Positions 7,749 through 16,740 are shown, counted from the first letter of the stretch. The stretch is DNA of 64,000 bases from BQWY01 sp046351095 (GCA_046351095.1 JAXLZC010000001.1:186001-250000), one strand, 5' to 3'. Numbers and translations: made by a program. The notes: generated by a model not told the origin, from the sequence alone.

Positions 7749-10700
7749 CTAGCCTAATGCATCGTCGCATAGGACTTCTGCTTGTTCCAGCACCGTCTGC
7801 GTGGCCTTCTCCTGTTTGTCCGGCGGATAGCCGTGCTTGCGTAGAATGCGTTTCACGATCACGCGAAGTTGGGCACGTACATTTTCCCGTACGGTCCAAT
7901 CGATCGTGACGTTTTTGCGCACCGCATCCGCCACTTCTCTCGCGATAGTTCTTAAAGTGTCATCTCCAAGCACCTTCACTGCACTGTCGTTGGTTTCGAG
8001 CGCGTCATAGAATGCCGTCTCTTCCTCGGTCAGCCCTAGTTGTTCTCCCCGAGTATGGGCATGACGCATATCCTTGGCGAGCCCGATCATTACTTCGATA
8101 ACCTGAGCAGCCTCAATCGCACGGTTCTGATACTTGCGCACAGCCTGTTCCAACATCTTCGCAAAGGACTTGGACTGCACCACGTTCTTGCGCGATCGCA
8201 CCTTGATTTCTCCGCTGAGCAGCTTCCTCAACAATTCGACCGCCAAGTTCTTGTGAGGCATCCCTCGGACTTCAGCAAGAAACTCATCCGAGAGGATCGA
8301 GAGGTCCGGCTTCTTGAGCCCGGCGGCGGCAAAGATATCCACGATTTCCTCGGAGACCACCGCCTTGGAAATGATCTGGCGAATCGCATGGTCGAGCTCT
8401 TCGTCAGTCTTCTGCTCGCCCTGAGAGTTTTTCGCCAACACCGCACGGACCGCCTGGAAGAATCCCACATCGTCCCGGATCCGAAAGGTCTCCTCATGCG
8501 GCACGGCCAGCGCAAAAGCTTGCGAGAGATCGTTCACGGCACGGAGGAGGCGCGCCTTTCCATCGTGCTGTTTCAGAATATGTTCCTGAGCAGCGGGCAA
8601 CACAGACAGCCTCTCTTGCGGCTTGCCGGTCATCCAGGGGGACCAATCAAAACGCGGCACCATGCCGGTAGATGTTGTGTAGGAACCGAAAAGGCCTCGG
8701 CAGACTTCGTACTTCTCCAGCATCACCGCGACGGCCTCCGCCTGGTCAATCGCCGTCTTCCCGGTTCCGCCGCTTTCTGTGTAGACCGCAAGCGCCTGCT
8801 TGAGTTCGTCGGCCAGGCCCAGGTAGTCCACAACGAGTCCACCCGGCTTGTCTTTGAACACGCGGTTCACGCGCGCAATGGTCTGCATCAAGCCATGCCC
8901 GCGCATCGGCTTATCGACGTACATTGTATGGAGACTCGGCGCGTCAAACCCCGTCAGCCACATGTCACGAACAATGACGAGCCGAAAGGGATCTTGGGGA
9001 GCACGAAATCGCAGCGCCATGTCCTCGCGACGTTTCTTATTCCGGATATGCCCTTGCCACTCAATCGGGTCTGATGCTGAGCCGGTCATGATCACCTTCA
9101 TCACCCCCTGGTCATCGGCCTCGGCATGCCACTGGGGGCGCAGAGCGGCAATCTCTCGATAGAGTTCCACACAGATCCGCCGGCTCATACAGACCACCAT
9201 GGCCTTCCCCTGCATGGCGGCCAAGCGATCCTCCAAGTGATCAACGAGGTCTCGGGCGATCAATTTGACCCGATTCTCCGACCCCACCACGGCTTCCAGC
9301 TGCGCCCACTTGGTTTTCAGCTTCTCTTTTCGCTCGACTTCTTCCCCTTCCGTCGCCTCCTCAAACTTGGGGTCGATCTTCGGCCGTTCGGACGCGTTCA
9401 GTGCGAGCTTGGCCAGCCGGCTTTCGTAGTAGATGGGAACCGTGGCTTTATCAATCACGGCTCGCTGGATATCGTAGATGCTGATGTAGTCGCCAAAGAC
9501 TGCTCTGGTATTGGCATCGGTCTTTTCGATTGGTGTGCCGGTAAATCCGATGAACGAGGCATTGGGCAACGCATCGCGCATATGCCGGGCAAAGCCATCG
9601 ATAAAATCATACTGGCTCCGATGCGCTTCATCCGCAATCACCACGATGTTCCGGCGATCCGACAGCACGGGATGCCGATCGCCTCTTTCTTCAGGAAAAA
9701 ACTTTTGGATGGTGGTGAAGACCACGCCACCGGATGCCACGCTCAACTTAGCCCGCAAATCAGCACGGTCGGTCGCCTGAACTGGGTCCTGCCGGAGCAG
9801 GTCACGGCACTGAGCGAAAGTCCCGAAGAGTTGATCGTCCAGGTCGTTGCGGTCAGTGAGCACCACGATGGTTGGGTTGGCCATCGTGGGATGTAGAATC
9901 ACTCGACCTGCATAGAAGGCCATGGTGAGACTCTTCCCCGATCCCTGCGTATGCCACACCACGCCCACGCGACGGTCGCCTGGTTCACCGCCTGGCTGAT
10001 GCCCAGACGTATAGTGTCCCAACGGCTCAGCGGCCTGATGCTCCGCCGCCTGTCGGGCAGCCCTCAAGGTTTCCTCAAGCGCCACATTCACCGCATGGAA
10101 CTGATGGTAGCCTGCCATTTTCTTGATGAGCTTCCCATGCCCTTCATCTTCGAAGGCAATAAAATGCCGAACGAGATTAAGAAACCGTTGTTTCTCAAAC
10201 ACGCCTTCCAGGATGACTTGCAGCTCTGTGAGCTTCGATGGCGCGTCCTCGCGCCCGCCGATCGTGCGCCAGGGCTTGAACCATTCCTTCCCAGCCCCAA
10301 GCGTCCCAATACGAGCCTGAACACCGTCAGAAACAATCAGCGCCGCATTGGTAGAGAAGAAGGAGGGAATCTGTGCCTGGTAGGTTTGGAGTTGCTGGTA
10401 GGCACTCCAAATCGTCGCATCTTCGTCCGCCGGGTTTTTCAGCTCAATCACGGCGAGCGGCAGGCCATTCACGAACAGCACCACATCAGGCCGACGAGTA
10501 TGCCGGCCTTCGGAGACGGTGAACTGATTCACGGCCAACCAGTCGTTCTTGTCCAGAGTTTCATAATCCAGCACTCGGGCCTGTGCCCCAGCAATGGAGC
10601 CATCTTTTCGGCGATACTCAACGTTCACGCCATCGACAAGCATCCGATGGACGGCGCGGTTCCGTTCAATCAACGTCGCCGCATCAGTCCGCGTGAGCTT

Positions 10701-10922
10701 GCGGAAAGCATCTTCAATCGCATCAGGCGGAAGGTCTGGATTCAGCCGCACGAGCGCTTCCCGCAGACGCCGCTCTAGAATCGTATCGCGATAGGTGGGA
10801 TCGTTCCGCTCAGCGGCCAGCTCGCCAACGGCAATGTCCGGGCCATGCAGTACTTGGTAGCCCAGTGCTTCGAGCCAGCCAAGGGCGGCATCTTCGACGA
10901 CTGATTCAGTGAAGTCACTCAT
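7749..10922 (-). CDS. hsdR: Type I restriction enzyme, restriction/translocase subunit
   Basis: The motor and nuclease subunit of a type I restriction-modification complex, which translocates and cuts DNA lacking the host methylation. From the start at 10922 it has 1057 residues, a usual length. The N-terminal PD-(D/E)xK nuclease shows PDVVLF (about 145-150) and VIELKNP (159-164), with QLQTYQ following as the QxxxY element. The SF2 helicase core shows Walker A HTQGSGKS (324-331), DEAH (431-434) and GFTGTPI. A longer frame to 10979 exists, but MSDFTESVVEDAAL matches the family start. It is the last gene of the hsd operon, 32 bases after the OLD-type nuclease gene. Confidence 0.96.
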   Translation of the reverse strand: MSDFTESVVEDAALGWLEALGYQVLHGPDIAVGELAAERNDPTYRDTILERRLREALVRLNPDLPPDAIEDAFRKLTRTDAATLIERNRAVHRMLVDGVNVEYRRKDGSIAGAQARVLDYETLDKNDWLAVNQFTVSEGRHTRRPDVVLFVNGLPLAVIELKNPADEDATIWSAYQQLQTYQAQIPSFFSTNAALIVSDGVQARIGTLGAGKEWFKPWRTIGGREDAPSKLTELQVILEGVFEKQRFLNLVRHFIAFEDEGHGKLIKKMAGYHQFHAVNVALEETLRAARQAAEHQAAEPLGHYTSGHQPGGEPGDRRVGVVWHTQGSGKSLTMAFYAGRVILHPTMANPTIVVLTDRNDLDDQLFGTFAQCRDLLRQDPVQATDRADLRAKLSVASGGVVFTTIQKFFPEERGDRHPVLSDRRNIVVIADEAHRSQYDFIDGFARHMRDALPNASFIGFTGTPIEKTDANTRAVFGDYISIYDIQRAVIDKATVPIYYESRLAKLALNASERPKIDPKFEEATEGEEVERKEKLKTKWAQLEAVVGSENRVKLIARDLVDHLEDRLAAMQGKAMVVCMSRRICVELYREIAALRPQWHAEADDQGVMKVIMTGSASDPIEWQGHIRNKKRREDMALRFRAPQDPFRLVIVRDMWLTGFDAPSLHTMYVDKPMRGHGLMQTIARVNRVFKDKPGGLVVDYLGLADELKQALAVYTESGGTGKTAIDQAEAVAVMLEKYEVCRGLFGSYTTSTGMVPRFDWSPWMTGKPQERLSVLPAAQEHILKQHDGKARLLRAVNDLSQAFALAVPHEETFRIRDDVGFFQAVRAVLAKNSQGEQKTDEELDHAIRQIISKAVVSEEIVDIFAAAGLKKPDLSILSDEFLAEVRGMPHKNLAVELLRKLLSGEIKVRSRKNVVQSKSFAKMLEQAVRKYQNRAIEAAQVIEVMIGLAKDMRHAHTRGEQLGLTEEETAFYDALETNDSAVKVLGDDTLRTIAREVADAVRKNVTIDWTVRENVRAQLRVIVKRILRKHGYPPDKQEKATQTVLEQAEVLCDDALG

Positions 10923-10954
10923 GCATCTACCGCAGATGACACAACAATAGGTCT

Positions 10955-12664
10955 CTACGTGGGCTTCATAGGCAAGCACGCCTCAATAAGCGAGCAGAAA
11001 TCCTGAACCTTCGCAGCATCGATCTTGCCGGAATCATACTGATACAAGATGTGTTGGGGTTTGCGGTGGTCCGATCCAGCCGGAAGTACTCCAAGCATTG
11101 TTTCCAAATCGCCCACTATCTGCCTAACACACAGTGTCAGCGTCGCGTGCTTCGACTCCTCAATCAGCTTGTTAATCTCAGCGTGTTCGTCTTTGCTGTT
11201 ATCGTCGTCGTGAATCACTGCGTGCGGAACTCCAAGTCGGCTGAGAAGATTCATAAAGCGGTGAATATTGTATTTCCCAATACAGTCGAGAACGTAAAGA
11301 CCGCAGTCTGCATTCGCAATCTTTCCGTCACCAACAAGCCGATTCACAAGCGCAACCTCGGTCGCACCTTCCACAAGCAAAACGTGATTTGCGAAAAACA
11401 CGCTGGACCGATCAGGATTTAACCAAAGGAAGTGCTTCACTGCTTCCATTTCTGGCTTGGCGTCATCTTCGTGAAGCCTGCGCGCCATCTTCGGGTATTT
11501 CTTTGCAATCACTGTGATTGCTTGATTGGCATCCACCACCTCACCCCATTTAGCTTCGTCAATCTGGAACGCCTCGCATGTGCCTGCGCTTCGGCGAAGA
11601 CGAACCAGAGCGGGAATGTCTGCAGCGTTCTTACTGACAAAGTGCGAAGAATGTGTCGCACAGACTACCTGCCAATGTTCTGATGAGGCCACAGTCATGA
11701 GGCTCCGAGCCAGAACTTCTTGTTGAGGTGGGTGCAGGAAGGCCTCAGGCTCCTCAAACAAAACGAGGTTTAGGGCAGGAGTGAAGTCCTTGGTCTTCTT
11801 GGTAGCCTTCTTCCCTACGTACTTTGAGCCGATCTGGATAAGCGAGTAGATAAAATGTCGTTGAAATCCAGACCCGTAGTAGTCGATGCCTTGGACCTTG
11901 CCGTGGAACTGATCCAATAGGTCCCAGCTAAGCATAGACTTGATAATTTCGGCCGCTGATGGCGGTGGAAACTTGAGCTTAAACTCAGAATTCCATGGCT
12001 TTAGTAGTGCATTCAGTTCACCCTCGAATCCTGAGAGCGAACGATCATCTCCTGTCTTTTCGTCGCGGATGGAGTCCGAGAACTTCTGTACGCTGACAGA
12101 GAAGTCGCCGTATGCTTTCCCAGCCTCCACAACGTCGGTCATGATGTCTGTCAATAAATCGCGAAGAGCCGAAGGACCACTGAGCTTTGCGTGCTCGTCT
12201 ACTTTGCTGATCGCAGGAATGTACACCAAGTCGCCAAACTTTCCGCTTTGGACATTCTTAGCACCATAAAATGGCTCGTTCGACAGAGTGCCATCGCTCT
12301 TATAGCCGAAGATCGAACCCACTGCGGGTTTGCCATCATGTGTCTTGCCTGCAGTCTGAAAGTACTTGCGGACGCGCAGCAGCTTCGCAGGCACCTTGTA
12401 GTCATTGGCAAGGGACTCGTTCTCCCCATCCGTCAGCGAGAAGGCCAGCTCGATCCATGACTCCTGATCCGCGTTCCCAATAAACGGAAAGTCATTCTCT
12501 TTCTTGAACTTGAAACCGTCTTTCTCGTAGAAGGCACGGATGGCGTCAATGACACTGCTCTTTCCGGCATTGTTTGGGCCAACAAGTAGGCTGTAGCTCT
12601 TGAGAATGATCTCCTGGTCGAGGAGACTACGAAAGTTGTGAATTTTGATGGTCACCAGCTTCAT
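10955..12664 (-). CDS. OLD-family ATP-dependent endonuclease (AAA ATPase plus TOPRIM)
   Basis: A 569-residue protein of the overcoming-lysogenization-defect family, which joins an ABC-type ATPase to a TOPRIM nuclease and is repeatedly found in phage defence. The ATPase part has Walker A GPNNAGKSS (29-37), a signature-like YGSGFQRH (263-270), Walker B LVLFEEPEAFLHP (about 300-311) and the ATHSSHF switch region. The TOPRIM part has VEGATE (431-436) and HDDDNS (485-490), the metal-binding acidic residues. No UvrD-like helicase gene is adjacent, so it resembles the stand-alone class rather than Gabija-type pairs. Its ATG overlaps the hsdS stop by ATGA and hsdR follows, placing it inside the restriction operon. 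Confidence 0.88.
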   Translation of the reverse strand: MKLVTIKIHNFRSLLDQEIILKSYSLLVGPNNAGKSSVIDAIRAFYEKDGFKFKKENDFPFIGNADQESWIELAFSLTDGENESLANDYKVPAKLLRVRKYFQTAGKTHDGKPAVGSIFGYKSDGTLSNEPFYGAKNVQSGKFGDLVYIPAISKVDEHAKLSGPSALRDLLTDIMTDVVEAGKAYGDFSVSVQKFSDSIRDEKTGDDRSLSGFEGELNALLKPWNSEFKLKFPPPSAAEIIKSMLSWDLLDQFHGKVQGIDYYGSGFQRHFIYSLIQIGSKYVGKKATKKTKDFTPALNLVLFEEPEAFLHPPQQEVLARSLMTVASSEHWQVVCATHSSHFVSKNAADIPALVRLRRSAGTCEAFQIDEAKWGEVVDANQAITVIAKKYPKMARRLHEDDAKPEMEAVKHFLWLNPDRSSVFFANHVLLVEGATEVALVNRLVGDGKIANADCGLYVLDCIGKYNIHRFMNLLSRLGVPHAVIHDDDNSKDEHAEINKLIEESKHATLTLCVRQIVGDLETMLGVLPAGSDHRKPQHILYQYDSGKIDAAKVQDFCSLIEACLPMKPT

Positions 12665-14301
12665 GTTGCCACCTTCACGAACCTCTCCGCGTCCTTTACC
12701 CGTAACTCGCCGGAGATGAGCTTGGGCAACAACGTGTCGCGCAGAGCGGAGAGGGTGCGGCTTTCTTGTTCGTTGGCTTCGATACGACTGTCAACCGCTG
12801 TGACTCGTCGTTCAAACTCCATCACGAGGTCACGCGGGGGCACCACATACGAAATGGCGTGGAACTCTTTCTTGCCAATCGAGCCGAAGACAGTCCCCTC
12901 CGCTTCGAAACGCGCAAAGACCTGCTCTTGCGTGCGCATGAACTGGTAGGAGTAGGAACGGCTCCCTGTCTTATGGCGAGCTGCTGCTACGCCGCGTCCA
13001 ATCGCGCAGTCTTCGGCGGCCATGTTGATATCGCCAACCGGGGCTCGCACACTGATGAGCGTATCTCCCTTCCTTGCGAGCCTAGTCGGATCCGTGCAAT
13101 ACACCCTTCGAGTGGGGAAACGGAAACCGAAGTCTGTTCGACCCTGGTAAAATGGCAACCCTTCACCAGCCTCATTGTAAGTCTCACCCGGTGGAGACTG
13201 ACCCATCATCAAATCAAACTCGTCATCAACGCAACCCACCTTCCACCCCCTCGGAATCTCCCCCAGCTCCGTATCTTCAACCGAATCCGGAAAAAGATCG
13301 GCTAGGGGTTTCTGCAGGCCGGGGTCGCGGCCTGCTGCCTTGGCGCGGACAGGGTCGAAGTCCACGAACCAGGACTTGAAGAGCGCCCGCGCCATCGCCT
13401 CCAATGTTTCGTTCATCCTCCGGTTCAGCTCGATCTTGTCGTCCAACGTGCCGAGGATGCGGGCAATGGCGCGTTGTTCTTCGATTGGGGGTAGCGATAT
13501 TCGGAGCCGCTTCTGGTCAATCAAGCTGAGGTACGGTGCCATGTCGGTAGAGGCCTTCATCCCAGAGAGTTGCTCGGAAAACTCCGCACCCTTGCTCCAG
13601 TAGCGGAGAAAACCACCCTCGATACGGTTGCGATCTTTACTGCGCCAGTAGCTCAGGTGTGGTGAGTAGACGAACGGCGGCATCGAGGAGGTCACGAACG
13701 TCGTTCTTCCGGTGCTATTGCCTTTTGTTGTCACGACGGCATCTCCAGGCATTGAAAGCTTCGAGCGAACTCGTGCTTCCAGCACAGCATGGAAGCGTTC
13801 GACGCCAGTGAAGTCAATGTGTGAATCGGTCACGTGCCCGGCCCGGAGAAAGATCAGTCCATCACCACCAAGCTCCTCGTTCTTCGCTCGATAGCCATCT
13901 CCAATCTCCAGTGCACCCTCTTCGATGAGAGTGGCGAACGTCCTCACCTCAGACCACTCACCCGGCATATTCGTTTTGCTTTCCGGCTGCTTGGCTTCTT
14001 GTAGGACCACATATTCTTTGCGGATGATCTCGCGGAATCGTTCCGGCACGTCGTCCCAGACATGGAGGTCCACCGGAAAAGGCAGATTACTTTCGGCGAG
14101 GGCGTCTTTGAGGTCGGCTACTTGGGCACGTTGTGCGGGAACGGTGAAGGCGACGAGATCGAGGTCGGAGTTGGGACGGGCGGTCCATTTCACGCGGGAG
14201 CCATAGGCCCACACGCCGACGCCGGGAATAAACTGCTGCAACAGCGCCGACAGAATGTCGCGCTGTTTCAGTGTGATGTCGATGGTCTGGGCTATGCCCA
14301 C
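12661..14301 (-). CDS. hsdS: MNT nucleotidyltransferase domain fused to type I specificity subunit
   Basis: A 546-residue fusion. Residues 1 to about 105 form a minimal nucleotidyltransferase (MNT) domain: VWAYGSR at 30-36, SDLDL at 45-49 giving Asp46 and Asp48, a possible third carboxylate in FPVDLHVWDD (Asp78) and the family-typical KEYVVLQE tail. From about residue 115 it is an HsdS subunit with two target-recognition domains, each followed by a conserved helical spacer (LPPIEEQRAIARILGTLDDK, then LSALRDTLLPKLISGELRV). HsdS chooses the DNA sequence that the methylase and nuclease act on. The start is a GTG at 14301, chosen because the MNT fold begins there. Its stop overlaps the next gene by ATGA. 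Confidence 0.88.
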   Translation of the reverse strand: MGIAQTIDITLKQRDILSALLQQFIPGVGVWAYGSRVKWTARPNSDLDLVAFTVPAQRAQVADLKDALAESNLPFPVDLHVWDDVPERFREIIRKEYVVLQEAKQPESKTNMPGEWSEVRTFATLIEEGALEIGDGYRAKNEELGGDGLIFLRAGHVTDSHIDFTGVERFHAVLEARVRSKLSMPGDAVVTTKGNSTGRTTFVTSSMPPFVYSPHLSYWRSKDRNRIEGGFLRYWSKGAEFSEQLSGMKASTDMAPYLSLIDQKRLRISLPPIEEQRAIARILGTLDDKIELNRRMNETLEAMARALFKSWFVDFDPVRAKAAGRDPGLQKPLADLFPDSVEDTELGEIPRGWKVGCVDDEFDLMMGQSPPGETYNEAGEGLPFYQGRTDFGFRFPTRRVYCTDPTRLARKGDTLISVRAPVGDINMAAEDCAIGRGVAAARHKTGSRSYSYQFMRTQEQVFARFEAEGTVFGSIGKKEFHAISYVVPPRDLVMEFERRVTAVDSRIEANEQESRTLSALRDTLLPKLISGELRVKDAERFVKVAT

Positions 14302-14381
14302 GTCGTGCCCGTCATGAACTGGCAGAACTCGATGACGTCATCCTTCAGCCATTTGTTCAGTGTCGGCGGGTGCCATACCAT
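14292..14381 (-). CDS. Possible 29-residue coupled ORF between the winged-helix gene and hsdS
   Basis: A short open frame beginning MVWHPPTLNKWLKDD whose ATG shares one base with the preceding gene's TGA (TGATG), and whose end overlaps the hsdS GTG start by ten bases. The arrangement would let ribosomes pass from the upstream gene to hsdS through this ORF. No family is recognised, and it may act only as a coupling leader or be chance. Confidence 0.3.
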   Translation of the reverse strand: MVWHPPTLNKWLKDDVIEFCQFMTGTTWA

Positions 14382-15055
14382 CACAGGAACCCTCCAATTA
14401 GTCCGAAGGCCTTCTGGACGAGCGATGCACAGCCGTCTATCGTGGCTGCGCCTTTTACCGTTTCCCATGCGGCCCGAACGATACCTTGATTGGGTTCGGG
14501 CTTAGCAAGTTGTGTCTGAATCGTTTCGATGTCTGCAACTAAAGTCATTTTGTCGGAATCAGGGGCGTTGGAGGCGGCGATTACTTTTCGAAGTTCGAAC
14601 AAGGTCTGTCCGAGTTCAGTGAACTTGGCGTTGATCTGATTGCCGTCGCCCAGGGTAATAATATTCTGGCCGGTAGCTTCGATCTTAATCCCATGGAATT
14701 TTGGCATCGTAAACTCTCCTGGCCCTTCAATTTTGTCTATGCCAGCGGCGGTTACCACATAGAATGTCGTAGATGATGGAATGACCGTTCCGCCAGGTGC
14801 AGTAAATGTTTTTTCAACAGTGTCTTCTCCGACCCAGCCTTGGCTTATCAGGTAAGTGAGATTGCTTTGGACTTCTTGTTGTTTTAGGCCATGGCTCGCC
14901 TTTAATTCCCTTTTGACATCGCTAATTTTGACTGCTGATCCTTTTTTCCCTCGGGCACTGGTGGCGTTTTTGTTGCGTTCATAGAAATACTGGAGCATCG
15001 TGCGGCGAATTTCATTGTTTGACAGCACAACTCGAGACGCTTTTACCTTAGGCAT
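14381..15055 (-). CDS. Unknown winged-helix protein within the type I RM operon
   Basis: A 224-residue protein I cannot assign. Residues about 10-105 look like a winged helix: basic helices (SNNEIRRTMLQYFYERN, VQSNLTYLISQGWV) followed by a beta wing with VIPSSTTFYVVTAAG. The middle has the short strand motif IITLGDGNQIN. The last third is helical, with LVADIETIQTQLAKPEPN and a C-terminal amphipathic segment ALVQKAF-like ending in GLIGGFL, which could touch a membrane or a partner. The ATG at 15055 overlaps the hsdM stop by eight bases, so it is translated with the methylase. A regulator or an extra effector of the defence operon are both possible. Confidence 0.6.
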   Translation of the reverse strand: MPKVKASRVVLSNNEIRRTMLQYFYERNKNATSARGKKGSAVKISDVKRELKASHGLKQQEVQSNLTYLISQGWVGEDTVEKTFTAPGGTVIPSSTTFYVVTAAGIDKIEGPGEFTMPKFHGIKIEATGQNIITLGDGNQINAKFTELGQTLFELRKVIAASNAPDSDKMTLVADIETIQTQLAKPEPNQGIVRAAWETVKGAATIDGCASLVQKAFGLIGGFL

Positions 15056-16634
15056 ACCCAAGTCCCTTTAGGTTCTGACTGATGGCGGCATCGAGCCTCG
15101 CGGATTCCTGCTGCTGCTCGCGCAAGGTCGTGGTAAGCCGCTTCATCTTTTCAGCGAACGGCTCGCCATCGTCCTCGACAGCTTCGGCCCCAACATATCG
15201 CCCGGGGGTGAGCACGTGGCCGTGCTTGCGGATCTCGTCGAGTTTTGCCGCTTTGCAAAAGCCGGGCACATCGGCGTATTCACCGGCAGCTTTACCTGCC
15301 TGCCGAAGCTCCGGCGCAGGCAGGTCCCCACGCCAAGCATGGTAGGTGTCGGCAATTTTGGCGACATCTTCGTCTGTCAGCTCGCGATGGACGCGATCCA
15401 CCAAGGTGCCCATCTTGCGGGCATCAATGAACAGGGTCTCCCCACGACGATCCCTGAACCGACCGTTCTTTTTATTTCGAGCAAGAAACCAGAGGCAGAC
15501 TGGAATTTGAGTCGAATAAAAGAGCTGCCCCGGTAGCGCCACCATGCAATCGACCAGATCCGCTTCAATGATGTTCTTGCGAATCTCACCCTCCTTGGAT
15601 TGGTTGGATGACATGGATCCATTCGCCAACACGAATCCGGCAATCCCGGTCGGCGCCAGGTGGTGGATGAAATGCTGCACCCAAGCAAAGTTGGCGTTCC
15701 CGGGGGGTGGCGTGCCGTAGACCCAGCGCTTGTCGTCCTTGAGGAGTTCGCCGCGCCAGTCGCTGTCATTGAACGGCGGATTCGCGAGGATGTAATCAGC
15801 CTTGAGGTCCGGATGTTTGTCGTTGTGGAACGTGTCGCCGTGGGCGATTTGCGCGTCGATACCACGGATGGCGAGATTCATTTTGGCCAGTCGCCACGTC
15901 GTGTAATTGGACTCTTGTCCGTAGATGGAGATGTCGCCCAGCCTGCCGCTGTGTGCTTCAATGAATTTCTCGCTGCTCACGAACATGCCGCCCGAACCGC
16001 AGCAGGGGTCGTACACACGGCCCTTGTACGGTGCCAGCATCTCGACGAGGACGCGGACCACTCGGGACGGCGTATAGAACTGCCCGCCCTTTTTCCCCTC
16101 GGCGCTGGCGAACTGCGAGAGAAAGTACTCATAGACGCGGCCAAGTGTGTCCTTTGCACGGTCGGCTGGAGCGCCCAATGCGATGTCGCTCACGAGATTG
16201 ATCAACTGGCCAAGGCGCTGCTTGTCGAGACCTGGACGAGCGTAATCTTTCGGCAACACTCCCTTGAGCGACGGATTGTCCCGCTCGATGGCCGTCATTG
16301 CATCATCGACGATCGTCCCGATCGTCGGTTGTGGAGCGTTTGCCTTGAGGTGAGACCACCGCGCCTCCTTGGGGACCCAGAAGATTCTTGCGGCCTTGTA
16401 TTCGTCTGGGTCTTCTGGATCAGCGCCCTGTTTCCGCTGTGCTTCAAGTTCGGCGTGCGTTGCTTCGAACGCATCTGAGATGTACTTGAGGAAGATCAAC
16501 CCTAGAACGACATGCTTATACTCGGCAGCATCCATGTTGTTGCGGAGTGCATCGGCCGCTTCCCATAGCGTTGCTTCGAATCCGACATGCGCAGTCGATT
16601 CTGTTTTTGTCCCTGCCCGTGGTGTTTTCGCCAT
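15048..16634 (-). CDS. hsdM: Type I restriction-modification DNA methyltransferase subunit
   Basis: The N6-adenine methyltransferase subunit, which with HsdS modifies host DNA using S-adenosylmethionine. The 528 residues have the HsdM N-terminal helical domain, the SAM-binding motif DPCCGSGGMF (209-218) and the catalytic NPPF (285-288). Residues KKGGQFYTPSRVV just before the SAM motif are also family-typical. The start ATG at 16634 is preceded by AAAGGCG. It is the first gene of the operon; a candidate promoter lies just upstream. The downstream gene overlaps its stop codon. Confidence 0.96.
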   Translation of the reverse strand: MAKTPRAGTKTESTAHVGFEATLWEAADALRNNMDAAEYKHVVLGLIFLKYISDAFEATHAELEAQRKQGADPEDPDEYKAARIFWVPKEARWSHLKANAPQPTIGTIVDDAMTAIERDNPSLKGVLPKDYARPGLDKQRLGQLINLVSDIALGAPADRAKDTLGRVYEYFLSQFASAEGKKGGQFYTPSRVVRVLVEMLAPYKGRVYDPCCGSGGMFVSSEKFIEAHSGRLGDISIYGQESNYTTWRLAKMNLAIRGIDAQIAHGDTFHNDKHPDLKADYILANPPFNDSDWRGELLKDDKRWVYGTPPPGNANFAWVQHFIHHLAPTGIAGFVLANGSMSSNQSKEGEIRKNIIEADLVDCMVALPGQLFYSTQIPVCLWFLARNKKNGRFRDRRGETLFIDARKMGTLVDRVHRELTDEDVAKIADTYHAWRGDLPAPELRQAGKAAGEYADVPGFCKAAKLDEIRKHGHVLTPGRYVGAEAVEDDGEPFAEKMKRLTTTLREQQQESARLDAAISQNLKGLGYA

Positions 16635-16686
16635 TGTCGCCTTTGGTCGGATGCTCCGAGATCGCAGCCTGGATTTGAGCGGTAGC

Positions 16687-16715
16687 AGGATACCGTCTTT
16701 TATCTACTGCGACAA
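16687..16715 (-). promoter_or_regulatory. Candidate sigma-70 promoter of the hsd operon
   Basis: On the minus strand TTGTCG (16710-16715) and TATCCT (16687-16692) are separated by exactly 17 bases, about 50 bases before the hsdM start. Each hexamer matches four of six consensus positions. It is the best promoter-like sequence seen in this 106-base gap. Confidence 0.4.
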
Positions 16716-16740
16716 TGGATGAGGAAACGCTCGTCTCTCA

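Noticed and set aside
7684..7899. 71-codon minus-strand open frame ending AEHHDRFWHTGNSFEDFADRL
   Set aside because: Most of it lies inside hsdR in another frame; only the last 20 or so codons are outside, without start or family match.
9126..10778. Long plus-strand open frames opposite hsdR
   Set aside because: They are antisense shadows of a well-supported gene with all type I restriction motifs.
16635..16740. The matching tRNA end or direct repeat closing the defence island
   Set aside because: No stretch resembling the tRNA-Pro fragment or any long direct repeat of 7340-7412 was found behind hsdM.
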